A stretch of DNA of 24,311 bases from Desulfobacula sp. (GTDB lineage Bacteria > Desulfobacterota > Desulfobacteria > Desulfobacterales > Desulfobacteraceae), in the NCBI GenBank assembly GCA_027858355.1, contig JAQICW010000399.1:1-24311 (forward strand), written 5' to 3'. Below are positions 15,955-22,161 of the stretch, piece after piece. Numbering within the stretch: the stretch's first letter is position 1; each line of letters starts with the position of its first letter. Under the pieces are notes generated by a model. It saw only the letters and a list, made by a program, of their open reading frames with translations, did not search any database and was not told the DNA's origin. Both the position numbers and the translations under genes were made by a program.

Positions 15955-17250
15955 TTAATTCTCCATATGGCTATTGGACATGAATTTGGCAGCTTCCATA
16001 GCAGCTGAACCAGACTCGGTAATGGTGTCCACAATATCCTTGGGTCCTGCTGCAACTCCAGCCACGAACAAACCGGCCATATTTGTGAGCACAGGGGATA
16101 TTTTGGGTTTTATAGAAGTGATGAATTGATCAGAATCTTTGGAAACAGGGCAGATAGATGCAGGGTCCCAGCTCGGAATCATGCCCATGGAAAGAACAAC
16201 CAGGTCGTGGTTTGCTGTTGCAATACCGGAACCATCCTGTCGTTCATATCGCACAACGGCACTTTCGTTTTCACCTTCATCAATTTTTGCAACCTTGGCT
16301 TTGACAAACTCAATGCCCATGGCTTTTGCATTTTGATAAAATTGTTCATAGCCTTTTCCAAATGCCCTGATATCCATATAATAAATAATGATATCCGCCA
16401 GGGGAAGGGAGCCAGACAGCAGCATGGCCTGTTTTATGGCGTACATGCAGCACACCCTTGAGCAATAGGGAACCCCCATGCTTTTGTCTCTTGAACCTGC
16501 GCATTGAACATAGGCAATGGAATCGGGTTCCATCCCGTCTGAAGGCCTTAATACCCTGTTATAGGGCCCATGGGGAGCCAAAATTCTTTCCATCTGCATA
16601 GAATCAATAACATTGGGTATATGACCATTACCGTATTGGAAATTATTTTTTATGGGAAGCAAGTCAAATCCTGTGGTAATAACAGCCGTTTTTGCCTGGA
16701 TGATAAATTCTTCTGGTTTCTGGAAATAATCAATGGCATGTGTGGGACATGTTTTTTCACATTGCCCGCAAAGCATGCAGTGTTCTACATCCAAAATCGG
16801 CAACTGGGGGATGGCAGTTGAAAAGGGTATGGAAATCGCTTTTCTGGCGCTGAAACCGCCTTGTTCCGCATCAGATACATGGACCGGACAGATATACTCG
16901 CATTGCCTGCATCCGATACATTTAACCGGGTCAATATACCTGGGTTTCTGAGTGATTAAAGCTTTAATGCCCTGGCCCTCATGGTTTAATGAGGTCAGGT
17001 CACAATAGGTAAACAAGGTGATGTTTTCATGGTGCGAGGCAGCTGACATTTTAGGGGTGGTGATACAGCTTGCACAATCAAGGGTGGGGAAAACTTTTGA
17101 AAGCCGGATCATTTTGCCGCCAATCGAAGCATCTTTTTCCACAATAGCAACAGTATACCCTTGATCGCCAAGGTCCAACGCTGCCTGTAATCCTGCAATG
17201 CCGCCACCCACAACAAGCGTGTCAAAATTTTTAATATTTGTGGGGACCAT
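15955..17250 (-). CDS. hdrA: HdrA/QmoA-like flavoprotein (431 aa)
   Basis: This is a classical HdrA core: FAD motif VVGGGIAG near the N-terminus, CASC (Cys59, Cys62) in the TLDCASCITTPK segment, and two complete inserted [4Fe-4S] motifs (Cys111/114/117/121 and Cys158/161/164/168). It also has the YVQCAGSRD and PYCSRVCCMYA segments and the final FVAGVAAGPKDI. It matches half 1 of the fused HdrA at 5054-8104, but here all Fe-S cysteines are kept. The C-terminal ferredoxin is absent and is supplied by the next gene (14141-15952). ATG 17250 has a strong AGGAGG. QmoA, from the QmoABC or QmoAB-HdrBC complexes of sulfate reducers, is an alternative name, but no aprAB or qmoC is seen here. Confidence 0.9.
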   Translation of the reverse strand: MVPTNIKNFDTLVVGGGIAGLQAALDLGDQGYTVAIVEKDASIGGKMIRLSKVFPTLDCASCITTPKMSAASHHENITLFTYCDLTSLNHEGQGIKALITQKPRYIDPVKCIGCRQCEYICPVHVSDAEQGGFSARKAISIPFSTAIPQLPILDVEHCMLCGQCEKTCPTHAIDYFQKPEEFIIQAKTAVITTGFDLLPIKNNFQYGNGHIPNVIDSMQMERILAPHGPYNRVLRPSDGMEPDSIAYVQCAGSRDKSMGVPYCSRVCCMYAIKQAMLLSGSLPLADIIIYYMDIRAFGKGYEQFYQNAKAMGIEFVKAKVAKIDEGENESAVVRYERQDGSGIATANHDLVVLSMGMIPSWDPASICPVSKDSDQFITSIKPKISPVLTNMAGLFVAGVAAGPKDIVDTITESGSAAMEAAKFMSNSHMEN

Positions 17251-17279
17251 TAAATCCTCCTGAAAGATTTGTTTTTTTT

Positions 17280-17307
17280 GTTCACTGCCAAAAAGATGGC
17301 AGTGAAC
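17280..17307. other. 11-bp intercistronic hairpin
   Basis: GTTCACTGCCA (17280-17290) and TGGCAGTGAAC (17297-17307) form a perfect stem with a 6-nt loop between the MvhD-like gene and the 431-aa hdrA. On the minus-strand transcript the stem is followed by a run of A, not T, so it is not an intrinsic terminator. An mRNA processing or stability element is likely. It would separate tusA-mvhD from the hdrA message. Confidence 0.6.
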
Positions 17308-17326
17308 TTCAATAATTTATCTGTTG

Positions 17327-17752
17327 TTAAAGTGATGCGTTTAATTGAGGAGGGCCAAGTTCGCGTACCAACTGGTCCATCTGGTTTACCTCTTTTAGAA
17401 AGGCCCGGTTACAAACTGTACAGATGGCTGTCAGGCGAAGGCGCTTCAGGTCAATCTCCATTGTCTTCATGTTTTTGTAAACAGCATCCAGCCTTTTTGC
17501 AAGGGCCTTATAAGCGCCTTCATAGGGGCATTCTTCACCACAGGACATGACAATGATGCCACTGATTCCTTTCCTGAAACAGTCGATATAAAAAGATTCT
17601 GGAAAAAGCACCGGAGCCTTTACCCGTAGAATATAGGTGTTTGCAGGGTAAGTTGCATGAGACTGACCCACTGAATCTGCTCCGGGGTATGCACAAGTTT
17701 CTGTGGCTAATATTAAAATCTTGTTCTCTTGTTTTTTTACCTGGGGCGACAT
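17327..17752 (-). CDS. Divergent MvhD-like protein
   Basis: This 141-aa protein keeps the MvhD outline: ETCAYPGADSVG (family: CCNWCSYAGADLAG), the YPANTYILRV strand, the FRKGISGIIVMSCGEECPY segment (family: FEKGADGVLVAGCHPGDCH) and a C-terminal RELGPP. Its cysteine set is altered. The CC pair is replaced, leaving Cys20; the Cys of RVxCxG becomes APVL; Cys71 and Cys75 are kept; and a new CTVC pair (Cys111/114) appears. It may still bind a [2Fe-2S] or other cluster with changed ligands. It is the second gene of module A, 10 nt after tusA and before the hdrA pair, the place where an electron-entry subunit is expected. Confidence 0.8.
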   Translation of the reverse strand: MSPQVKKQENKILILATETCAYPGADSVGQSHATYPANTYILRVKAPVLFPESFYIDCFRKGISGIIVMSCGEECPYEGAYKALAKRLDAVYKNMKTMEIDLKRLRLTAICTVCNRAFLKEVNQMDQLVRELGPPQLNASL

Positions 17753-17762
17753 GATTACCTGC

Positions 17763-18011
17763 CTATTTATTTCTAATTATAAAATGCTTGTCATATCCAT
17801 CAGCTTCAAGAAAGCCAAGATATTCATGTCCTACTTTTCCAGCCCATGCCTTAATATCCGTTCTTGTTCCGCCGTCATTGGAAAGAATTTCAAGGGTCTG
17901 GCCGACCTGAACTTTACCGATCCCTTTTTTGGCTTCAAGAAGGGGGCCTGGGCATGCACTGCCTCGTGCGTCAACCTGATTTGCAGCTACTATTGAATTT
18001 AAGTCTGTCAT
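17763..18011 (-). CDS. tusA: TusA-family sulfur carrier protein
   Basis: This 82-aa protein carries the TusA/SirA motif SACPGPLLEAKKGI, with Cys20 as the persulfide-carrying residue, followed by the DGGTRTDIKAWAGKVGHEY segment typical of the fold. TusA proteins accept sulfane sulfur and pass it to partners such as DsrE or tRNA-modifying enzymes. The start ATG 18011 has a strong GGAGG upstream. It is the first gene of the long hdr-met operon, about 70 nt downstream of the predicted sigma-54 transcription start. With the DsrE-like gene nine genes further on, it suggests sulfur trafficking next to Hdr, although some TusA relatives have other roles. Confidence 0.9.
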   Translation of the reverse strand: MTDLNSIVAANQVDARGSACPGPLLEAKKGIGKVQVGQTLEILSNDGGTRTDIKAWAGKVGHEYLGFLEADGYDKHFIIRNK

Positions 18012-18093
18012 TTTTTTATCCTCCGTTAGGTGTTTGTAATGGCATCTTTTAATACAGATCAGATGCGATGTTAACCTTTTTCAATGTGAATAC

Positions 18094-18109
18094 AGCAAGG
18101 TTAATGCCA
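18094..18109 (-). promoter_or_regulatory. Sigma-54 promoter of the tusA-hdr-met operon
   Basis: Read on the minus strand the sequence is TGGCATTAACCTTGCT. It has GG at -24 and GC at -12 with the exact 10-nt spacing of the sigma-54 consensus (TGGCAyrN4TTGCw), and every fixed base matches. The predicted start is near 18083, giving a leader of about 70 nt to tusA. An operator-like inverted repeat lies about 125-170 nt upstream, the usual place for an activator site. Confidence 0.85.
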
Positions 18110-18221
18110 AACCCCAAAAAAATAAAACCTGACAATACATAAATCATTCATAATACCAGTAAAATAGGGCGTTTCGGTTTAAATTCGATGAATGGAAAGG
18201 GCAGAAAATTCTCAGCGACCA

Positions 18222-18285
18222 GTTACTAATATTAACAAGTAACGTTATGATTGCGTTACTTGTTAAGAAACAACGTTACTTTTAA
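18222..18285. promoter_or_regulatory. Inverted-repeat operator (UAS) between divergent sigma-54 promoters
   Basis: TTAACAAGTAACG (18232-18244) and CGTTACTTGTTAA (18254-18266) are perfect 13-nt inverted repeats around a 9-nt spacer. A third copy, CGTTACTTTTAA, lies at 18274-18285, and a partial GTTACT at 18222-18227. The main repeat is centred near 18249, about 140 nt from the minus promoter and about 127 nt from the plus promoter. It is probably the binding site of the activator encoded at 18603-20009. Confidence 0.75.
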
Positions 18286-18375
18286 AGACAAGAAAAGTTT
18301 TTTCAAAAAATATTTTTCAAAAATAACCATGACCTTGTTGGATTGGACAGAATTGTTCGTTGCAACTGAATGGGT

Positions 18376-18392
18376 TGGCATCAAGTATGCAA
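18376..18392 (+). promoter_or_regulatory. Sigma-54-like promoter facing a short terminated transcript
   Basis: TGGCATCAAGTATGCAA has GG and GC at sigma-54 spacing, with only the first T of the -12 TTGC replaced by A. The predicted start is near 18402. It faces away from the tusA operon and toward the terminator at 18465-18511, so the product would be about 110 nt long. Confidence 0.65.
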
Positions 18393-18401
18393 TAGTATTT
18401 T

Positions 18402-18511
18402 TTCAGTTATCAGACAAAGTAAGCATTTACTTACCTCCAAAATCTGAATAACCACCTCACCGTCATCCGGGGCAGCTTATATACCGGCAGTAGCTGCCCC
18501 GGATTTTTTTT
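18402..18511 (+). ncRNA. Candidate sigma-54-dependent small RNA
   Basis: The predicted transcript runs from just after a sigma-54-like promoter to a strong intrinsic terminator and contains no ORF with a ribosome binding site. It can form GTAAG/CTTAC (18419-18423 with 18430-18434) and the terminator stem. The segment between them has CCTCC (18434-18438) and CACCTCACC (18453-18461, approximate), which are complementary to GGAGG-type ribosome binding sites. That pattern is typical of small RNAs that block translation by pairing with Shine-Dalgarno sequences. The ends are inferred from the promoter and terminator only. It could instead be a decoy or a short leader. Confidence 0.55.
18465..18511 (+). 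terminator. Strong intrinsic terminator, plus strand
   Basis: ATCCGGGGCAGCT (18465-18477) and AGCTGCCCCGGAT (18492-18504) form a perfect 13-bp GC-rich stem with a 14-nt loop, followed directly by a run of eight T (18504-18511). The T-run lies on the plus-strand side only, so it ends plus-strand transcription. The activator gene on the opposite strand is not served by it. Confidence 0.9.
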
Positions 18512-18602
18512 GTAAAAAATATTCTTACCCTTATACTTATGCAGCTAATTCTCCAACCCCGGCTAAATGTAAATAATTTGAAAAAAGAGATCCCATTATG
18601 GA

Positions 18603-20009
18603 TTAAGGCTGAAGTGGTATATCCCATTTTTTCATGTATTTCCATATGGACGCCCTGCTCAATCCTACACGTCTGGCAACTTTTGCCTTATTCCATTCAT
18701 TGTCATGGAGCAGTTCAATCAATTTTTCCCTGGTCAAAGGAGAAATATAATGAGTTGGCTTTTTATTATCATAAGGATTTTCTTTTTCAACAGGCCTGGA
18801 AATTATATCTGGTTCCCTTATTTCAATGGGTAGATCATCAGGCTCAATCTGCCTGTTGGAACATAAAACAAACGCATGTTCAATGGCATTGGCCAGTTCC
18901 CTTATGTTGCCGGGCCAGGAATAATCCATAAAAGCCCGTAACGTGGGTTTTGTGATTCCAGTTACTTTAAGGGTGGCCTTTTCATTGTTTATTTTAATAA
19001 AATGGTTCACAAGAAGAGGAATATCTTCTTTTCTGTTTCTCAAAGGGGGTAGGTAAATGGGAAAGACTTTAAGCCGGTAATAGAGGTCTTCTCTAAAGTG
19101 ACCTTTATCCACCTGGGATTTAAGATTTTTGTTTGTGGCAGTTATGATGCGGATATCAATTTTGCGTTTTCTGGATTCTCCAACTCGTTCTATTTCTTTT
19201 TGCTGTATAACCCGAAGCAGTTTTACCTGTATATAAGGCGTAATTTCACCTATTTCATCTAAAAATATGGTGCCGCCGTCTGCCTGCTCAAATCGTCCCA
19301 AGCGGTTCTGGCTGGCACCGGTAAATGCTCCTTTTATATGACCGAAGAGCACACTTTCAAGCAGCGATTCTGAAAGAGCACTGCAATTTATTATTATCAA
19401 GGGTTTGTCCCTTCGTTCTCCAATGGAATGAATTGCACCTGCTACAAGTTCTTTTCCTGTTCCGCTTTCTCCCTGGATGAGTATGGTTGTTTCACTTGCC
19501 GCCGAGGCTTTGATAAAGGTAAATACATTTTGCATGACCTGGCTTTTTGCTATAATACCGCCAAGCCTATTCAATTCTCCAAGGCGGCGAGTGGCCTCTT
19601 CCATTTTTAGCCTGGCATTTTTTAACTCAGTTAAATCTGTAACAGCTTCAACAATACCAATGACTTTATTTTGCTTATTTTTTATCACTCTGGCATTTTT
19701 TGTCACCGAGAGGGTATGACCTTTCTTATGGCTCAACAAACATTCTGTGGGTTGCACTTTGCCATATTTTAAAATGCCACAATCTTTCATACCAGTTGGA
19801 CAATCTTTATCAAAGCACTGATTGAATTTTAAAATCTCACAACTCTTGCCCTTTACCTCATCCGAAGAATACCCGGTTATTTTTTCCATGGCAGGATTCC
19901 AGGCAATAATTGTTCCATGGATATCAAGAACAAAAATACCGTCTCCTATTGATTCAAGCAATAATTTTACAAATTCATTGTTCTGTATTTCATATTCAAT
20001 ATCTTTCAT
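18603..20009 (-). CDS. Sigma-54-dependent activator with PAS sensor domain
   Basis: This 468-aa enhancer-binding protein has an N-terminal PAS domain (about residues 12-130), an AAA+ domain (about 150-380) and a C-terminal Fis-type helix-turn-helix (about 425-465; [19 protein letters not shown]). Seen: Walker A GESGTGKE (180-187), the sigma-54 contact loop GAFTGA (227-232) and Walker [12 protein letters not shown] (245-255). The PAS loop has Cys57, 65, 70, 77 and 90, which suggests a redox or metal signal rather than phosphorylation; there is no receiver domain. ATG 20009 has AAAGGA upstream. Sigma-54 promoter matches lie on both sides (18094-18109, 18376-18392, 20180-20195), so it is the likely regulator of the hdr-met operon, the small RNA and the plus-strand genes. 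Confidence 0.93.
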   Translation of the reverse strand: MKDIEYEIQNNEFVKLLLESIGDGIFVLDIHGTIIAWNPAMEKITGYSSDEVKGKSCEILKFNQCFDKDCPTGMKDCGILKYGKVQPTECLLSHKKGHTLSVTKNARVIKNKQNKVIGIVEAVTDLTELKNARLKMEEATRRLGELNRLGGIIAKSQVMQNVFTFIKASAASETTILIQGESGTGKELVAGAIHSIGERRDKPLIIINCSALSESLLESVLFGHIKGAFTGASQNRLGRFEQADGGTIFLDEIGEITPYIQVKLLRVIQQKEIERVGESRKRKIDIRIITATNKNLKSQVDKGHFREDLYYRLKVFPIYLPPLRNRKEDIPLLVNHFIKINNEKATLKVTGITKPTLRAFMDYSWPGNIRELANAIEHAFVLCSNRQIEPDDLPIEIREPDIISRPVEKENPYDNKKPTHYISPLTREKLIELLHDNEWNKAKVARRVGLSRASIWKYMKKWDIPLQP

Positions 20010-20033
20010 GGGAATCCTTTTTAGTCCATCTCA

Positions 20034-20049
20034 GCGCCACCGGTGGCGC
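20034..20049. other. 16-nt perfect palindrome in the activator leader
   Basis: GCGCCACCGGTGGCGC is a perfect palindrome 25 nt upstream of the activator start. As a hairpin it has a 6-bp GC-rich stem with CCGG loop. On the plus strand it is followed by CAC and then TTTTTT, so it could stop plus-strand (antisense) transcription. As DNA it could be an autoregulatory operator. Confidence 0.5.
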
Positions 20050-20071
20050 CACTTTTTTATGGTGTCATAAT

Positions 20072-20093
20072 AAGTAACGAATCAATCGTTTGT
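20072..20093. promoter_or_regulatory. Second activator half-site with overlapping IHF-like site
   Basis: AAGTAACG (20072-20079) is identical to the core of the large inverted repeat at 18232-18266. A degenerate inverted half, CGTTTGT (20087-20093), follows. An exact match to the IHF consensus WATCAANNNNTTR overlaps it (20080-20092, AATCAATCGTTTG). It lies about 100 nt upstream of the sigma-54-like promoter at 20180 and between the divergent starts of the activator and the plus-strand genes, so it could serve both. Confidence 0.55.
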
Positions 20094-20179
20094 CAATATT
20101 TAATATTTTAATGGTAAACAGGGAATAATTTTAAATTTTTTATCTATGATTACAAGTGGTTATAAAAATACCCAAGATC

Positions 20180-20195
20180 TGGCATGGTTATTGAA
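20180..20195 (+). promoter_or_regulatory. Sigma-54-like promoter of the plus-strand gene set
   Basis: TGGCATGGTTATTGAA fits the sigma-54 pattern, with GG at -24 and TTG at the -12 position at the correct spacing; GC is changed to GA at -12. The predicted start is near 20206, leaving about 75 nt of leader before the gene at 20280. Confidence 0.65.
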
Positions 20196-20279
20196 ATAAT
20201 AGTTTCTAACTTAAGTTTAAAATGCGCATTTGTTGTAAAAGTAAAAATAATACAAATGAATAAAAAAAGGAGAACGACA

Positions 20280-20594
20280 ATGAGTAAAATGAATAAATAC
20301 ATGATGGTTCATAACACTCCTGGGGTTGACTGTAAAGAGGTTCAGTCCAATTGGAGAAAACTGGTAGATGTTGAAGCAGGCACATGGATAAGAACATATT
20401 TCAACGAAGAAAAAGGGGTTCGTTATTGTCTTTGGATGGCACAAAGCGAAGAAGATCTTAAAAATATTTTTACGGAAATTGGCATCATCTGGGATTCCAT
20501 TATTCAGGTTGAAGAAACCATTCCAGATCTCTGGGGTGAAAAATGGAATGAGCACCTTGAAAAAGATGCTGTGGCTGATACGCTCGGTAGCTGA
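20280..20594 (+). CDS. Small DUF4242-like protein
   Basis: This 104-aa protein resembles the DUF4242 family of ferredoxin-fold (alpha-beta dimeric barrel) proteins: an N-terminal MVHNTPGVD strand, GTWIRTYFNEEKGVRYCLWMA in the middle and SIIQVEETIP near the end. Some relatives bind nickel or other metals; His11 and Cys50 could contribute. Its role here is unknown. ATG 20280 is chosen over an upstream in-frame start (20184) because AAGGAG precedes it at correct distance and the upstream part falls in the promoter. It is the first gene after the sigma-54-like promoter at 20180 and is followed by a strong hairpin, so it may be made in larger amounts than later genes. Confidence 0.75.
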   Translation: MSKMNKYMMVHNTPGVDCKEVQSNWRKLVDVEAGTWIRTYFNEEKGVRYCLWMAQSEEDLKNIFTEIGIIWDSIIQVEETIPDLWGEKWNEHLEKDAVADTLGS

Positions 20595-20606
20595 TGCTGC
20601 TAAATG

Positions 20607-20643
20607 TAAAGTGCAGGCAGCAATTGTCTGTGCCTGCACTTTA
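20607..20643. other. 13-bp intercistronic hairpin after the first plus-strand gene
   Basis: TAAAGTGCAGGCA (20607-20619) pairs perfectly with TGCCTGCACTTTA (20631-20643) around an 11-nt loop, 12 nt after the stop of the gene at 20280-20594. No T-run follows on the plus strand (AACCAAGTG). It could be a partial terminator or a 3'-end stabiliser that raises the level of the first gene over the rest. Confidence 0.65.
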
Positions 20644-20679
20644 ACCAAGTGACACATTTATAACAAAAGGAGACTGCTC

Positions 20680-20943
20680 ATGTATGCATTAATTTATGAT
20701 GATCATAAACTGGATCAACCTCAAAAAAAAGTTATTTCAGTTCACCAAACCAGGGCGGAATCTGAAAAAGCTTTGTTGAAAAGACAAATTGAACTTGGTA
20801 AAAGAGTCTATGAGTGTAATACTCGTATTGTCTGGACAGATAATGCTGTGGATGTTGATGTTGTGATTGATACAGGCGAATTTGTTACCTGGCGAGCTGG
20901 TGAAGATATTCCAGAAGGTGAATTATATAGTAACGAAGATTAA
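20680..20943 (+). CDS. Small conserved-looking protein of unknown function
   Basis: This 87-aa protein is not recognised. It has a strand-like N-terminus (MYALIYDDHKL), a charged helix (TRAESEKALLKRQIELGKRV), then VYECNTRIVWTDNAVDVDVVID and an acidic tail. It has a single Cys and no visible metal motif, membrane segment or signal peptide. ATG 20680 has AAGGAG at 8 nt. Spacing to the next gene (36 nt) and shared strand suggest co-transcription with the DUF1638 gene. Confidence 0.75.
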   Translation: MYALIYDDHKLDQPQKKVISVHQTRAESEKALLKRQIELGKRVYECNTRIVWTDNAVDVDVVIDTGEFVTWRAGEDIPEGELYSNED

Positions 20944-20979
20944 CAATTTTGGCCAAATATTTTTATTCAAGAGGTAGGC

Positions 20980-21639
20980 ATGGAAGAACAATCATTCAGT
21001 GATACTGCAATAGTGGCCTGTGGAACCATGAGCCCTGAAATCAATCATCTTGTGAAAGAAGGATTTCTTGATACTCATCATATTTTTTATACTACCCCAG
21101 GATTACATCAGGATATTCCTGAACTTGAAACTCAGCTCATAAAGTTTATAGGAAGAGCAAAGACCGTTGCCAGTGGTGTTATAGTTGTCTATGGTGGAAA
21201 GTATTGTTATGTCAATCCAGATAATCCAACTCGGTTAATGCAGACAATTATCCAGGAACAAGGATTAAAGGTCGTGAGAATAGAGGCCTCACACTGCATG
21301 GGAATGCTGGCCAGTGATGCTGAGATGAAACAGATAAGAAATGAAATTGCCGGAGGTGAACCAGTATGGTTCATGACTCCTGGCTGGGTAAAATATCAAA
21401 AACAGGTCTTCAAAGGCTGGGATAAAGCCATTGCCAATGAAAATTTCCCGCGGCATACAGGTGGGGCTGTAGTTCTCGATGGTATTGGATACCTGGATCA
21501 GTATATGGCGGAAGATCCCGAGGGCTTTCTTGAATATTGTGACTGGATGGGAGTTTCCATGCAGGCATACCCCATAACTCTGGATCGGTTTAAAGGCCTT
21601 TTGACAGATGCGTTAACGACGTTAAAGAATCAAGGCTAA
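20980..21639 (+). CDS. DUF1638-family protein
   Basis: This 219-aa protein fits DUF1638: IVACGTMSPEI at the N-terminus (Cys14), VIVVYGGKYCYVNPDNPTRL in the middle (Cys76) and RIEASHCMGML (Cys106), followed by PVWFMTPGW. The three cysteines are at the places conserved in the family and may bind a metal. From general knowledge, DUF1638 genes often lie near corrinoid-dependent methyltransferase genes in anaerobes, which would fit a C1 context. No methyltransferase is in this window. ATG 20980 has GAGG upstream. The gene is 61 nt before the OsmC-like gene. Confidence 0.85.
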   Translation: MEEQSFSDTAIVACGTMSPEINHLVKEGFLDTHHIFYTTPGLHQDIPELETQLIKFIGRAKTVASGVIVVYGGKYCYVNPDNPTRLMQTIIQEQGLKVVRIEASHCMGMLASDAEMKQIRNEIAGGEPVWFMTPGWVKYQKQVFKGWDKAIANENFPRHTGGAVVLDGIGYLDQYMAEDPEGFLEYCDWMGVSMQAYPITLDRFKGLLTDALTTLKNQG

Positions 21640-21700
21640 CGAAGGATAAAAATTGCGACTCTGGGTACAGCAGGATCAATATCAACAAGGAGAAAATGAG

Positions 21701-22099
21701 ATGGGCATGGAAATTGTTTTTCCTGGTAATAAAAAAGTAAATGCAGTTTATAAAGGATTCACCATTGAAACAGATCAACCTAAAAACGAGGGAGGAGACG
21801 GCAGTGCTCCTGAACCCTATGATCTTTTTTGGGCTTCCATTGGGACCTGCGCCGGAGTTTATGTGGTTTTTTTCTGTAATGAACGGGGTATTGATACTTC
21901 AGGAATTAAAATGACATTGCAATTTGACAGGAATGAAAAAAAACATTTGATTGAAGCTGTACATATACACATGAGCCTTCCACCGGGATTTCCAAAAAAA
22001 TACAAATCAGCTGTTATCAGGGCAGCCGGACTTTGTACTGTTAAAAGGAATATTATTGATCCACCAAAATTTTTAGTTACAGCTGATATTAAAGAATAA
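21701..22099 (+). CDS. OsmC-family thiol protein
   Basis: This 132-aa protein has the OsmC-like pattern: GGDGSAPEPYDLFWASIGTC with Cys50, and RAAGLCTVKRNIIDPPKF with Cys112, the two cysteines that form the reactive pair in OsmC/Ohr-type proteins. Such proteins reduce hydroperoxides or handle reactive sulfur and thiols. ATG 21701 is chosen because AAGGAG lies about 7 nt upstream; the longer in-frame version (21653) adds an unrelated Gln-rich stretch. It is followed 62 nt later by a CoA-disulfide-reductase-like gene, suggesting thiol redox metabolism. Confidence 0.85.
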   Translation: MGMEIVFPGNKKVNAVYKGFTIETDQPKNEGGDGSAPEPYDLFWASIGTCAGVYVVFFCNERGIDTSGIKMTLQFDRNEKKHLIEAVHIHMSLPPGFPKKYKSAVIRAAGLCTVKRNIIDPPKFLVTADIKE

Positions 22100-22161
22100 A
22101 TGTTTTATATAAAAAAGTCCGGTCTAAAACAGATAATTGGCTGGTTTTCCAAGGAGACGAT

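Larger units (their letters stand above)
18012..18602. other. 591-nt regulatory region with no protein gene
   Basis: This stretch separates tusA from the end of the sigma-54 activator gene. It holds a minus-strand sigma-54 promoter (18094-18109), a large inverted-repeat operator (18222-18285), a plus-strand sigma-54 promoter (18376-18392) and a strong intrinsic terminator (18465-18511). In the tusA leader, GCATCT (18042-18047) and AGATGC (18061-18066) could form a small hairpin. Nothing is recognised at 18512-18602, and no terminator for the activator gene is seen there. Confidence 0.7.

Noticed and set aside
14141..17250. Assigning the HdrA pair as the QmoAB of sulfate reduction
   Set aside because: No aprAB, sat or qmoC genes are present, and metVF, hdrBC and mvhD neighbours point to an Hdr-MTHFR complex. 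QmoAB-HdrBC remains an alternative.
18251..18451. 66-codon plus-strand frame in the regulatory region
   Set aside because: It begins with TTG inside the inverted-repeat operator, has no ribosome binding site at that start or at the internal ATG (18329), and the sigma-54-like promoter lies inside it. It reads as chance open frame.
20217..20657. 146-codon minus-strand frame
   Set aside because: It is antisense to the DUF4242-like gene, which has a good ribosome site and family resemblance.
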